From assembly GCF_019320115.1 (NCBI RefSeq), contig NC_089583.1:83097928-83161927 (forward strand): a stretch of DNA of 64,000 nt. Reading direction: 5' to 3'. Under the pieces are notes generated by a model that searched no databases, was not told where the DNA came from, and worked only from the letters and a program-made list of their open reading frames with translations. Positions 23,386-34,528 of this stretch are shown here, piece after piece; position 1 is the stretch's first letter, and every line of letters begins with the position of its first letter. Position numbers and translations under genes: made by a program. The stretch is from Miscanthus floridulus. Its lineage: Eukaryota; Streptophyta; Magnoliopsida; Poales; Poaceae.

Positions 23386-23777
23386 TTAGGGGAAGGGCGG
23401 CAGCCGCAGCACGACCTCCTCGGTGTCCGCCAGGTCCGACCGTGATATCTGCAACAACGCCCACAAAAATCAGAGAACCAGAACCTCTAAATCAGCAACT
23501 TTGCACGAACAAGAGATGCGACGAGGGAACAGTTCCTAATTTCCTACTGGCCAAGTGGGATACGAACCGGATCGCGGAGGACGGGCTTTGTGTCGTCCAC
23601 GGCGGGCCGGAACGGCGGCTTTCGGCTCTTCGTCGGCGCCCCGGAGGACGAGCTCATCCCAGTGCTATCTGTCGCAGCCGCGGTGGGGGTGGGGGCGGAG
23701 CCGGAGCCGCGGGAGAAGGGACCCGGGACCACCGAGGGGGTCGCGAAGGTGTACGGCCTCTCGCTTCCGGCGGACAT
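23386..23777 (-). CDS. Small unknown plant protein, two exons
   Basis: The minus-strand gene has exon 1 at 23777-23568 and exon 2 at 23448-23386. The intron (23567-23449, 119 bp) starts GTTCGTATCC and ends GTTGTTGCAG. Joined, the exons give exactly 90 codons in frame with a TAA stop. The junction falls on a codon boundary after RDP and continues ISRSDLADTEEVVLRLPP. The N-terminus (MSAGSERPYTFATPSVVPG) is followed by a serine/alanine-rich segment and a basic KSRKPPFRP. No membrane segment or catalytic motif is seen. An upstream in-frame ATG at 23819 would add 14 residues; 23777 is preferred because the MSAG start looks more natural, and this is weak. Function unknown. The clean splice and frame argue for a real gene rather than an accidental ORF. 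Confidence 0.72.
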
Positions 23778-23976
23778 GATACCGACGGGAAGTGGTGGAT
23801 CACCGATTGGGCGCCTCACTTCAAGATTTCAGATCCGAAGATTTCGGTGCCTGAGAGGACAACCGTCTTCAGTAGTTCAGCACTACTACCTGTTTCAGCA
23901 AGTCGTACACAGCAGTCGCATCGCATAGACTCCTCTACACTTTTTTTTTTACAACTACTCCTTCCACGAGAGATTA

Positions 23977-24746
23977 AGGCCCGTTTGGCATGGCTCTGGC
24001 TCGTGAAAAAATAGCTCTAGCTCTGGCTCCTATGGAAAAGCAGTTTTTTTCTGGCTCTGGCTTATTTTGTACGAAAACGTTTGGTAAAATGGCTTCTCCT
24101 AACTTTTTAGAATATAAAGAAGATGTCAAATGTCCAAAATACCCTTATATTTTTTCTCTCTTTTCTTTTTCTTTTTTCTCTTCATTTTCCTTTTTTTTCT
24201 TTCACTTTTTATTTATCTTTCCTTCTCCCCTTCTTTTCTTTTCCCCTCCTCTCTCCTTATCCAATCGGCCTCTCCCTCCCGGTCTTATCCTGGCGGGGTG
24301 CGGCGCAGCGAAGCAGGAGGCTGGCCGCGGGGGAGGAACCAGGGGCGGAGGCGGGGCGCGTTGGCCGGAGCAGGATGCGGGCGGAGCAGGAGGCCGGTGG
24401 CGGGGCGGAGCAGGAGACCAGCGGCCGTGGTGGAGGAGACGGAGGTGCGTGGGGAGGAGCAGGAGGCCGGCGCGCGGGGGAGGAGGAGGCCGGCGGCGCA
24501 GGGAGGCGGCTGTTGGCGCGTGGGCGTCGAGGAGAGTAGGCCCGGGGACAAGGATAGAAAAGCAACGCGTAGGTGAGGAAGAAGCTGGGGGAAGCCACAT
24601 TTTTTTGGCTTGCCCTCCCCTGTGTAAGCCATCGAACGGCTTCTCTCCGGCTTCTAGGCGCAAGCCGTTTTGCAGAGTGCCATTTGGCACGGCTTCATCA
24701 AAAATCGCTCGAGAAGCCGCTAGATGAGCCGTGCCAAAAAGGGCCT
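23977..24746. mobile_element. Non-autonomous TIR element, PIF/Harbinger-like
   Basis: The left end AGGCCCGTTTGGCATGGCTC and the inverted right end (AGGCCCTTTTTGGCACGGCTC in reverse complement) form matching terminal inverted repeats. TAA (23975-23977) and TAG (24746-24748) could be a degraded 3-bp TWA duplication. The interior has a poly-pyrimidine run and a very GC-rich GGCGGAGCAGGAGG repeat zone that produces long spurious ORFs in several frames. It lies just upstream of the small gene ending at 23777 and could overlap its promoter. Confidence 0.55.
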
Positions 24747-25253
24747 AGCTACACAAGCTGCAACATCTGTTTTTTCTTCTCTGACGTTCTTAACTCTTGA
24801 TTAAGGACAAGCCTCAGATCCACACATCATTCGCTCCATGATTCCATTACTTTGGTCCGTAGGGTACACAAAAACTAGTCGGTCATCGTGAATTCGCAGT
24901 ACCAGGGTTGCATATTTACAAAGGAAACACCACAGGATCAGAACTGGGAACACACATGCACTCTTCAAATGTACTACTAGTCTACTACTGCTTCCCTTAC
25001 AAAATGGAAACATTTCCCATTTTTCTGATTGCAAAACAAGAAACAAAACACAAATGAAACTTTGTTCATTTCTTTGCTTCTGAATTCAAAACGTTTTCAG
25101 ATTCTCATTCTTCAGCAGTACATTGTTTGCCTATCTCAATGATTCCATCTCTTTGGTTTGTAGGTTACAATAAGATTTTCAACAGAAATGATCGCTAAGT
25201 ATCATAGTGCGACATAAACGCAAACAAAGCACTTGCATAAATCCCCTCAACTA
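24747..25253. other. 3' flank / probable 3' UTR of the DUF3128 gene
   Basis: No gene. A short diverged direct repeat is visible: ATTCCATTACTTTGGTCCGTAGG near 24841 and ATTCCATCTCTTTGGTTTGTAGG near 25142. Confidence 0.4.
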
Positions 25254-25628
25254 TCAAGATTCATTAGACTTGGGACGAAGCTGCGCAGAACTTGACAGTG
25301 GTCGTGACAGCATCACAAAATGCTTGTACATCCGCCACCAATTCTCCGATGCTTCATCGACCGTCCGGTAGGTCCAGATATGTGGCTTGGCCTTCTCCCG
25401 CGCGATGAGGATCTCCTCCACCTCTGCCACCCGCTTTGTCTTGAGAGTGAGGCAGTCCACAAGATCGCCCCACTTGCCGAAGCAGTTGTCGAACTCCCCA
25501 TGCCGGTAATAGTTCTGCATCTGGTGGAATGGCGAGTAGCAGAACCAGAGCATATCAAAGCATTTTATGCAGTCCAGCCGTGGTGGTGGTGGACTGCTGG
25601 TTGCCTCTGGCTTCTCTTTCGGATCCAT
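25254..25628 (-). CDS. DUF3128-family cysteine-motif protein
   Basis: 124-residue protein from the ATG at 25628, reading MDPKEKPEATSSPPPPRLDC. The core has cysteines at about 20, 23, 30, 49 and 59, with WFCYSPFHQMQNYYRHGEF and FGKWGDLVDC. This pattern (C, aromatic-C-x-P-x-HQ, YYR.G, C...W.D...C) is the DUF3128 signature found in fungal Emi1, human C22orf39 and plant homologues. Those are small proteins of unclear, possibly mitochondrial, function. A helical region (about 62-110) has EILIAREKAKPHIWTYR and a WWRMYKHF motif. Upstream in-frame codons to 25715 are probably intron: a TTATTATGCAG acceptor lies at about 25646, so a 5' UTR exon further right is likely. The coding exon is intact. Confidence 0.78.
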   Translation of the reverse strand: MDPKEKPEATSSPPPPRLDCIKCFDMLWFCYSPFHQMQNYYRHGEFDNCFGKWGDLVDCLTLKTKRVAEVEEILIAREKAKPHIWTYRTVDEASENWWRMYKHFVMLSRPLSSSAQLRPKSNES

Positions 25629-25786
25629 AATCCTTGCTGGTTGCTGCATAATAAGAATCCAGCAATAGTAAGATTTACACACATTGGGTTCAAGTATTAG
25701 TACTTGTAGACACATCTTATCATAAAGAGCTCAAAATCTTGTTTGGCATGACGAATGCACAGCCCACACGGATGGTGGTGTGACAC

Positions 25787-25880
25787 AATCACAGCCCAGG
25801 GGGTCAAATCTCACCATCTCAGCAAACTACAGCACTGAAAACACTACAGGAAAAGGCACACCAGAGAGTCTAATTTATTA
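25787..25880. repeat. Diverged direct repeat, copy 1 (partner 27005-27110)
   Basis: Shared phrases, in the same order: ATCACAG.CCA.GGGGT, ATCTCA.CATC, TACAGCACTGAAAAC.CTA, CACCAGAGA.TC.AATTTATT. The two copies lie either side of the LINE fragment, so an old segmental duplication or flank duplication is likely. Confidence 0.6.
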
Positions 25881-26128
25881 TTTTTTGATTGATAAATCCT
25901 CCAAGAGCAAGAACAAGTAACTAGAATTTTGGAATAGAAAATAACTAAAAAAAGGTGTTATGATTTTTGTTGATAAAAATAAATGAGAGACACAGCTAGG
26001 AATAGATGACGACTGATTATAAATCTCCAATGATATGGTAAGTTCATCTCAAATCATACAAAAGAATTAATAAAGAGGGCTAGGGATCAAACAAAATGAT
26101 TTTCAGGAAAACAAAACAAGGAACTTTC

Positions 26129-26785
26129 TCATGTCTGTTGCCCTTGTTGCAATGGCCGCAGTGGGTGGTGGTTACTCAATTGAGGCAGCAGGAGCATGTA
26201 CTGTATCTTATAATGGGTTAGCTCTAGTTTTGCCATAATAACTCTAAAATTAGATTTGGTGGATATAGATGATTGGCTACTCGCATTACGAGACAGGGCA
26301 GCAGGTATGAAATTCCCTTGGCCCCTGCCAAACTCCACAACCTAATCTCCTCCGTTGTAGCTGAGGTTTGAAAGATTGGGCAAAACCCCATCAAGCACAC
26401 AACGGTTATGAAGGTTCCACAGAGACCAAGCAGCCAGGATGACAATCGAATTGACACCTTGCCGAGCTTGACCAGCCAAAGCCACACTAGCACCTCACTA
26501 CCATTCATCAAAGGACTCTTCCCCTGGCTGAGGGGAAAGGTTCTGAAGCCCAACATTGTGCAACAACAGGAACCAGAACTGCGGAGTAAAAACACAAGCC
26601 ACCAACAAGTGATCTATCATCTCATCTTCCTGGTCACAAAGGGGGAAACCGGGATGATGATCAAGACCCCGACAAGCTAATAGAACAAGCAAGACTCCAC
26701 CATTGAACATGCAATTTTTCCACAATATCCAAGCCCCCAAGGGGTAGAGGGTATTGAGCTGGATGGGCCAGCATACAATGCCCAA
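26129..26785 (-). pseudogene. LINE (non-LTR) 3' fragment with zinc-binding RT motif
   Basis: On the minus strand, overlapping frames give the C-terminal part of a plant LINE ORF2. The RT zinc-binding region reads CRGLDHHPGFPLCDQEDEMIDHLLVACVF, with a tryptophan-rich FTPQFWFLLL after it. It is followed, after a frame change, by the RLSSWLLGLCG / LWSLAGAKG tail. No RT catalytic core or endonuclease is present, so this is a 5'-truncated copy, as usual for LINEs. Frames change at least twice. Confidence 0.75.
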
Positions 26786-27675
26786 GTTGCTGTTCTTAAT
26801 TAGTTTTTGCTTCTATTATCCGTGTTAATCATCTATAACTACTTATGCATGGGACATCATAGCTCATCAGTCTAAACTTCAGCAAACAGAGAACATTGGG
26901 GTCAGTCATTGTCATTCTATACCGCCCCCTTCAACCATTGTTTTTAAACATCTGTGACCCACGCCCTCGACACCAACCAGTGAGCCAGTCGACCAAGCTT
27001 TCTGGTGATTGTGAGCCAGAATCACAGTCCAAGGGGTTAATCTCAGCATCATACAGCACTGAAAACGCTAAAGGAAGAAGCGCACCAGAGACTCCAATTT
27101 ATTGCTATTCAACTGCCAAAATTACCTAATGAGCAAATTTGGACTGAAATATAAGAACAAAGAAATTTTGCCTTGTTTGTTGACAAATCAAAAGACATCG
27201 GATACTCAGAAAATAGGATAATGTTTAATTTGACGCTGAAACATAAAGCATTTTGACAATGATTTTTTTTTTATCTAAAACAAAAAGGCGATGCAATAAC
27301 ATTCTGAATCAACACAAGAGGTAGCTGAAGTCAAACACAGCAATAAAGCAAAAAATAGCACTAACCTTGAAGAGGCATAGTAGATGTAGCAAAATAATTA
27401 AGGATTACATCTAAAATTACTAAGTTCAGATTGGATTTAAAAGACAAAACCAGAGTTTGGAATCAAGCAAATCAAAAAGGGAAAGGAAGTAAATACAGAA
27501 TGAAGACACTAGATTCGTTACTAGAGATGTAGCAACAATAATTCAAAATTTTAGCATCGCAGGAATTCTTTATGCAAATACCATTCTAATGTACTCGAGT
27601 GTCCATTGAGCTGAATATTACGCCAATTCATGATTAGAAATGTTTCCAAAAAAAAATCAGAATAAGACACTCAGA
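26786..27675. other. No gene seen
   Basis: AT-rich low-copy sequence. It contains the second copy (27005-27110) of the direct repeat that flanks the LINE fragment. Confidence 0.4.
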
Positions 27676-28370
27676 GCATCTCCAACAGATTACTCATCTC
27701 ATCCCCAATACCAAGAAACCTTGAGAGGGCTCCAACGGATTACTTAACCCATTACCAATAACTAAAACTTTTCAGTAACTACTCAAAATCACTACTCTCT
27801 CCCTCAAATCTAGGAGATTCACCCCCTTCTCGTACCTAGGTTTTTTTTTGTGGCAGGAAGACACTTGTGAAGTGCTCACTGGGCTTAATGCATAGATTAA
27901 GGTGTTTAGGCGATGCCAATGCAGCAATAAGCGACAATGCTACATGCGCTGGGGCTTGGTGACAGCAGCCGTGTGATATGAGAGAGCCAAAAGCGTGCTG
28001 TGTGTGCAAGTCAGGTGTGGCCTATGGGTATTAAGGAGAGGGAGGTGTTGTGCAATGAGCAGTTGGGCGAAGGAAATGCCGCAGCTACCACTTTGTAGGA
28101 GAGCAGCATCGCGTCCCTCAAGAGCACCGAGCAGCCAAGCAATGGACAGGACTCTAGACTACTGGAGGACTCGGCGGAGTGGAGCCTCCATGCCATTCCT
28201 AATCACTACTCCCCCGTTCTTAACCCCAATGAGGGGAAAAAAAAGAACTGCCGTTTCCAGCGGACCTCGATCCAATCCCCAATGAGTTTTTTTTTCCTCG
28301 ACCTCTCAAAATACATCCTCCAACCCCTCGAAAAAAGGAACCCCCAATACCTAAGATTGTTGGCGGTAGA
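27676..28370. mobile_element. Possible degraded MITE
   Basis: The left end GAGCATCTCCAACAGATTA is a very common grass MITE start. The right end (near 28350-28370, AAGATTGTTGGCGGT) is only a rough inverted match. The right-hand boundary is uncertain. Confidence 0.3.
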
Positions 28371-28749
28371 CCGGTAGCTCCAACTGTCGTTCCCCTGCCG
28401 TCGCTTGCGCTGGTGCCGGCAGCCGCCGTAGAGGAAGCCGAACGCCAGATGAAGTTGACTGCAGCCGCGAGCTCCAGCCGGCGTGGATCTCCCAGCCCCC
28501 AGCTCGCTGCCCGAAGTCGTGGCGCTGGCAGAAGAGAAGAGGAGAGAGAGCGGCGGTGGTGGAAGAGGAGAGAAGGGGAAGCGGCGGCGTGGCGCGGCGC
28601 TGGCGGAGGAGGAGAAGTGGCGGCACGGCGCTAGCGGAGGAGAGCGGCGACGTGGGTGGAGATCCAGCAAGAGGCCGAGAGCGGCGCGTGCGAAGAGAAA
28701 GGAGCGACGGGAGAGAGAGAGAGATGGGCCAGTAGTGGCCCATTGAGAA

Positions 28750-29366
28750 AAGAGACTTTTCCTGGGTGCTATTATAAAAGATCGTGCCCTAAAAAAATCA
28801 GCGACAATTTTTTTTCGTGTCCTTCTTGTCATTTCCGTCAGTTTGAACTCTAATGTCGTTAAATTGAAGGTGTAAAAAGACGAAAATGTCCTTAAGTTCA
28901 AATATGTTATTAATTTTTTTTAGCATCTTAACGACTTCAAATGAAAAAACTCAAAACTAGAAAGTTGTAGATCTCGTCGAGATCTATAATTTTTTTTCAT
29001 TTAATTCCGTAAAAAAAATAATATGATTTTTCTAAGATATATTAATCATATCAAATCATATTTTTTGCGGAATTAAATAAAAAAAATTTATATGAAAATT
29101 ATAGATCTCGACGAGATCTACAACTTTCTAGTTTTGAGTTTTTTCATTTGAAGTCGTTAAGATGCTAAAAAATTAATAACATATTTGAACTTAAGGGCAT
29201 TTTCGTCTTTTCACACTTGCAGTTTGACAGCGTTAGAGTCCAAACTGACGGAAGTGGCATGAGGACACGAAAAAGTTAGAGTAGTGGCGCTAAAAACCGC
29301 TGAATTTTTTTAGAGACACACAGGAAATTACGATCTTTTATAATGGCACACAGGGAAAAGTCTCTT
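28750..29366. mobile_element. Long foldback element, about 617 bp
   Basis: A near-complete palindrome. AAGAGACTTTTCC with GCTATTATAAAAGATCG at the left is mirrored by the right end. Inner arms pair GTTGTAGATCTCG with CGAGATCTACAAC and TAACGACTTCAAATG with CATTTGAAGTCGTTA. The axis is near 29055. Arms are about 300 bp each with no coding sequence. Similar hairpin phrases (AAAGTTGTAGA...TCTACAACTTT) occur at 51839-51875 and 52820-52855, so there is a family. The type is probably a Mutator-like non-autonomous element, but no clear target duplication was found. Confidence 0.75.
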
Positions 29367-29901
29367 AAGAAAAAAGGGGGGGAAAGGAGTCCACGTGTAT
29401 GAAAAGTTATTGGGCCTTCCACTAAAAAAAGATTATTGGGCCAGTTTTCTTATTCTGCTATAATAGTTTTTTCTCCAAATTCTAAAGTCAAGAAACATTT
29501 TGAGGCCCTTTTAATAACTTTTTGGAGGACAAAATATATTTTAGGATCTGATTGGTTTAGCTATGAGCCCTGAAAAAGATGTTGTAAGCTGTAAGTTGTA
29601 TAAAAAACTGATGTGCTATGAAAAATTGTAAGATGTTTGATTGAAACTACGAAACATACGCATTCTCTCTATCTCCCTTGAAACAGCTATAAAACATCTC
29701 TCTATTTTCATTCATCTAAAAAATCAGAAAGCCAAAAGAATGGCCAAAGATGATGTGAAAATAAGTTCCTTCTAGAAAAACAGCTTCAAATTCCATATAT
29801 TCAGTTAACATTTTGTTTGTACCAGTAAAAATACTTTCCAAAAACTAAATCAAACACATACTCAATATATTGATTGATAATCTCTGAGGATCACAGTTCA
29901 G

Positions 29902-31008
29902 AAAAAGTCCAATTTACCTCCCTCAACTATCGCAATAGTTCGATTTTTTTCCCCTGAACTATAAAATCAGTATTTTGATCCTCTTAACTTGCATTTTGGT
30001 GATTTTAATGATGCTTTTACTGATGTGGCGCCACATCAAATGAGGGTAAACCAGACTAAGTCGATAGTTTAGGAGAGTAGATTGTACTAGAAATATTTAA
30101 AAATACCCAAAAAATCATAATTTTTTTACAAAAAATCTAAATATTTTTATAAATAAAATGAATCCTAAAATCTGTTTAGTTTTAGAAAAATCAAAGCTAT
30201 TTTTTTATCTTGGAAAATTATGAAATTAGTTTTGGATTTTTTTCTAAAATCACGCTCTATCTTATGTTGCCCAGTTTGAAATTATTTGAATCTTTATGGA
30301 TTAAATTTAGTGCTTAAATGCTAGTATAAACTTTTGTTGTCTATTAATTAGTCGATGCTGATCTTCTGGGCTACGCAGAAGCGCTAATGGAGCATTGTCA
30401 GAACCGCATGCACGGATGGTGCATGTACCTACACAGGCTAACACAACTACTTTTAAATGTATCCATGGAAGGGACCACCGCCCACCCTTGTCACACATAC
30501 TTGGTCCTGATTACGTGGAGCATTTTTTACATTCTACATCGACCAATTAAAATAGTTAATGAGAGTTTCTACTAATAAAAATCAAATAGGCATCAAAATA
30601 AGTCCATAAAAATTCAAAAAATAAGCTATGCACTATAAGATAGAGCATGATTAAAAAAATGAAACTAGTTTCATAATTTGTTGAGGTAAAATAATTTTTC
30701 TAAGATTAAACCAAATTTTAGGTTTTAATTGCATTATTTTTCTATGTAAAAATTGAAAATATATTTTTATGATTTTGGATATTTTTTTAAAAATACTTCT
30801 AGTCCGATTTGCCTATCTAAATTTTCAATGTAGTCCAATTTACCCTTCTGACGTTGCGTCATATAATAAAGTCACCATCAAAACCATTATTCGCTTTATA
30901 GAAACAAATAGTTTTAAAAGTTAAGGAAGATAAAAAAAAAACTTGTTCTATAGTTTGTGAAAAACCGAACAATCACCATGGTTAAGGAAAGGTAAATTGA
31001 ACTTTTTT
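29902..31008. mobile_element. Second long foldback element, about 1.1 kb
   Basis: The left end AAAAAGTCCAATTTACCTCC mirrors the right end (AAAAAAGTTCAATTTACCTT in reverse complement). Inversion continues inward: TTCGATTTTT and GAACTATA on the left face TTCGGTTTTTCAC and AAACTATAG on the right, and the CGCTCTATCTTAT phrase (30252) faces ATAAGATAGAGCATG (30637). The central 300 bases (about 30300-30600) are unpaired. No coding capacity and no clear target duplication. Confidence 0.65.
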
Positions 31009-31029
31009 CTTACATCAGGGTTGATTAAG

Positions 31030-31356
31030 AGGGTGTTTGGTTCTTTAGTCGCTCCTAAAATTCATGTCACATCGAATGTTTAGATACTAATAAGGAGCAT
31101 TAAATATAAATTAATTACAAAACCAATTATGGAGGCTAATTTATGAGACAATTTTTTAAGCCTAATTAATCTGTTATTAGCACATGCTTACTGTAGCACC
31201 ACATTGTCAAATCATGAACTAATTAGGCTTAAAAGATTCGTCTCACAAATTAGTCACAAGTTGTTCAATTAGTTTTATAATTAATCTATATTTAATACTC
31301 TATGCATATGTCCAAACATTCGATCAGACAGGACATTCAGAGGCACTGCACACCCT
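31030..31356. mobile_element. Palindromic MITE (GGGTGTTTGG type)
   Basis: Starts AGGGTGTTTGGTTCTTTAG. The internal halves are inverted copies: ATCGAATGTTTAGATAC...AATTAATTACAAAACC on the left and the reverse of TTATAATTAATCTATATTTAATACTC...CATTCGATC on the right, plus GAACTAATTAGGCTTAA near the axis. The right terminal repeat is degraded. Confidence 0.65.
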
Positions 31357-31976
31357 AAAACCCACTATGATGGCTCATCTATGTGCTAACATGTGCCGCG
31401 ACCTAGTTTGCAAAAAGACCCTCCAATTTCTCAGAATCAACCCACGATCCACCTGCTCTATCCCGCAGCAGCTCGCTTCCTCGTACACGATCGTAACAAC
31501 GTTTTTCTCTCGCACCGAACCGGCCAGCATCGTTTACGGCCTAGCCCGGTTTGCTTCATCCTCTCTCTTTTCTCTCCTCCCTAGCCGCCGCCACCACCAT
31601 CGCACCTCCGGACCTCCCTGGCCCTGCCCTCTCCTCCCCGCGCAGCCTCCATACTACCGTTGCTCAAGCATGGAAGCTGCGTGTCCTCTGCGGCATGGGG
31701 GAGCGCGTTGAGCGACGCGAGATCCGGTGGTGCAGATCGGACGGACCTCACCTACTCCCACGAATGGCATGGTCGATGGAAGAGGAGGCGCTAGCCCTTT
31801 CCCATGCAGCCTCCATGCCGGCAAGAGCGTCGTCATCGCTCGAGCAAGGGAAGCCGTGTGGCCTCGACAGCATGGGGGAGCGCGTGGAGCCGCGCGAGAT
31901 TCGGCAGCGCGTAGATCTGGCGGAACCGGTTGGCAAGTTCTAGGAGGCCTCCTATGATTCGATGTAAGCTTTCCTC
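31357..31976. other. GC-rich gene-like sequence, no supportable gene
   Basis: 31490-31950 is GC-rich with CCGCCGCCACCACC-type runs, like a grass first exon. No ORF shows a domain and the frames compete equally. It may be a captured gene fragment belonging to the Helitron that ends at 34556. Confidence 0.35.
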
Positions 31977-32203
31977 GGACTTGTTTAGATTGAAGTTAGG
32001 AATCAGTATTTGGCACGGTAGTACTTTCATTTGTATTTGATAATTATTGTCTAATTATGGTCTAACTAGTTTCAAAAGATTCGTCTCCTAATTTACAATC
32101 AGTAATTAGTTATTTTTTTATCTACATTTAATACTCCATGTATGTGTCCAAAGATTTGATGTGATAGAGAGAGAGTGAAAAAACTTGCAATCTAAACAAG
32201 GCT
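31977..32203. mobile_element. Tourist-like MITE
   Basis: Perfect 13-bp inverted ends CTTGTTTAGATTG (31980) and CAATCTAAACAAG (32188-32200). CTC at 31974-31976 and 32204-32206 may be the target duplication. Interior phrases CATTTAATACTCCATGTA and TTCAAAAGATTCGTCTC are typical of grass MITEs. Confidence 0.6.
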
Positions 32204-32206
32204 CTC

Positions 32207-34321
32207 CTCATATTTCTTGTGGCTGAATTGGAGGGGCTGGCCAGATCCCTGGTCGCTTCCTAGCGAGGATGCCTTATCTGTGCGGATCCCCACGTCGGCG
32301 TGTGGGTTCAGGTCAGTGAGGGGCGGGGCATCCATCTCGAGCCGAAGGCATCCTCTGTCTTCCTGCTCTCCTGCGATGTTGGTGCTGCATAGGTGCATCC
32401 CCTCCCCCGTGCTTTGGTTCTGCTATCCGTAGTGAGGCTTGTTTCTGCCTATTTCCCTTTGCTGTCTCCAAGAGCCACACAAAACAATTCAGTTCCATCC
32501 AGGAGCCCTGTGGATTTCTATGTGCATTGCATTCTTCTTGGAGCATTGGTATTATTTATTGGCAGTAACGGTTCAAGATGTTTTTGCGCCTTGTATTGTT
32601 TACCGGGTGAGGCCATACTCTCTAGATTATTGTCGAGCATGTCCATCTAAGTCATTAGTAAGAAATGGGTCTGCAGTTTGCTTCATGAGAAGCTATTGTG
32701 TGTAGTTACTGATGATATATGTCTGCTAGCTATTTTTTCCTTTCATAATGCCACCTTTTATTCAGTGAAATATTATTGTAGTTTACTCTACTACTATGGA
32801 TAACAAGTTACATACTTACATTCCTCACTGATGATTGATAGGTTGTCTGCATGGTTGAGAGAACAAGATCACTATGAGTATCGGACAGGCAAATGGTAAG
32901 ACTTACACTTGATCTAATTTGATGAATTTTAGTTCAGAGTGTATCTGAGTTCTGATCAGACAATATATGTACCTTCATCACCTATGTTACCCGAAAGATC
33001 ATTTTTAAGGATGTTCAGTTATGACATGCTGTCTTTTTTTTTCTAAATTTATTGTGATCACCTATATCGTTTTATATTTGTTCACAGATTTTGGTTCATA
33101 TAGTCACTAAAAAATAATGTGATGAGCACAGTGATTAAAGAACTGCACACTCAGCATTGTATGCTTTGATTTTACATGATTAACCAAAGCAAGTCGTGAC
33201 CTCAAATACTCTTATTTCAGTATCCCTTTCCATCCATTTAGATAAGTAGGGGTAACCACATCTTTTCCGCATGCCCATTGAATTTGTCAAAGATGGAAAT
33301 GAATTCCTTATTTATTTATGCCTTCTGAATTCATGTGCATGTCCTGCTCTTACAGTTAAATACATCCATTTCCTGAAGTGGTCTTTAATCAATTCTATAC
33401 TATTTACACCGATGGTATTACATGATAATTGTCATTAGTGCTGTGGAGAGATGTTTGACATGATGCACTGGTCATATTATTTCCAACAACTGAAAAGTTT
33501 GCTTTTTAGAGCAGTATATTGCATTGCTGCATTGGCTTGGGCATTGTAGCCAGTTTGGCGTGAACAAGTGATTTATCCAGGTTTTATATATATTCTTCCA
33601 CAAGTGACACAATCCTTTGCACCAAACATTTAACATAGTTTCTCCAGTGATGTTTTTTCCTAGGTCCTTATAGACGTGGATATCAACTTTTTGCTTATCC
33701 ACTCCTTAAATCTGGTTGACACATTTTTGTCTGAACTAGAAGCCTGATTGCTTCTTAATCTTATTCTTGGTGAAGTTAAGGCATGCAGCACGAAGGAGAA
33801 ATGAAAATTGTAAGCAGATAGACATTTTTGGTGATCAACCACTAAGACTTCGGATGAACACTATGTAATGTAATTGTCAAAATTCATTTTATGAGCACTT
33901 TAGAATAATTTCCAAGTGGGTGTTTGCACAACCAAGGAGCTCTAGATGATCTGGACGTTTTCCCAAGTCATTGATGCATGATGCCAGATGCAGGATTCAT
34001 AGTTATTACATGTTTTAGGTGAATGTGGATTTCAACCGCATTTCTACGCGTGGTATCCTTGTGAACACAGTAAGAGCATGAAATAAATGCATTTGAATCC
34101 TGTAATCTTAATTGATACCAAGTATGGTGGCTAGCTTGATTTGTATACGTTGGCAATTTTTAAATGTTTGTGTTGAGGTTCCTGCTGTTTTGTATTAGCT
34201 CCGGTTCAGCGTTGTGCTTGAGCTACTTGTGCTTATTTTGAGATCTTAAATTCTTAATTTGCTATCGGATGGTTGGGCTCTCTGTACATAATTTCCTATG
34301 CTGATTTTAAATCTTGATAAT
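32207..34321. other. Gene-fragment-like and AT-rich sequence, no gene supported
   Basis: A candidate internal exon lies at about 32841-32897: an AG just before GTTGTCTGCATGG, an open stretch RLSAWLREQDHYEYRTGK, then a GGTAAG donor. I do not recognise the protein. No complete gene can be built. The region is upstream of a Helitron 3' end and may be captured DNA. Confidence 0.35.
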
Positions 34322-34434
34322 GAAATAGGACGGATTTTATCTATATCAGTCCATTCATGTGTCCGTTTTTAGATAAGGAAATATGACGAGCTTTTAACTA
34401 TACCAGTTCATTCATGTGTCTGTTTTTAGATCTT
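34322..34434. repeat. Diverged tandem duplication, about 57-bp unit
   Basis: ATCTATATCAGTCCATTC...GTTTTTAGATAAGG is followed directly by AACTATACCAGTTCATTC...GTTTTTAGATCTTAA, two imperfect copies in the same orientation. Confidence 0.6.
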
Positions 34435-34528
34435 AATGATATCATCTCCTTGGGCCTTTATGAGGTTATATATGTCTTTAACTCTTGATTGCGGTGGATA
34501 TTAATATTTGTAATTAAAGTCATGGCAG

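Noticed and set aside
24202..24690. Open frames on both strands over GGCGGAGCAGGAGG sequence
   Set aside because: All lie inside a TIR element with repetitive GC-rich DNA. Frames are open on both strands because stop codons are rare there, not because of coding.
28206..28901. Long minus-strand frame (231 codons)
   Set aside because: Low-complexity GC-rich sequence running into the palindromic element, with no domain and equally open competing frames.
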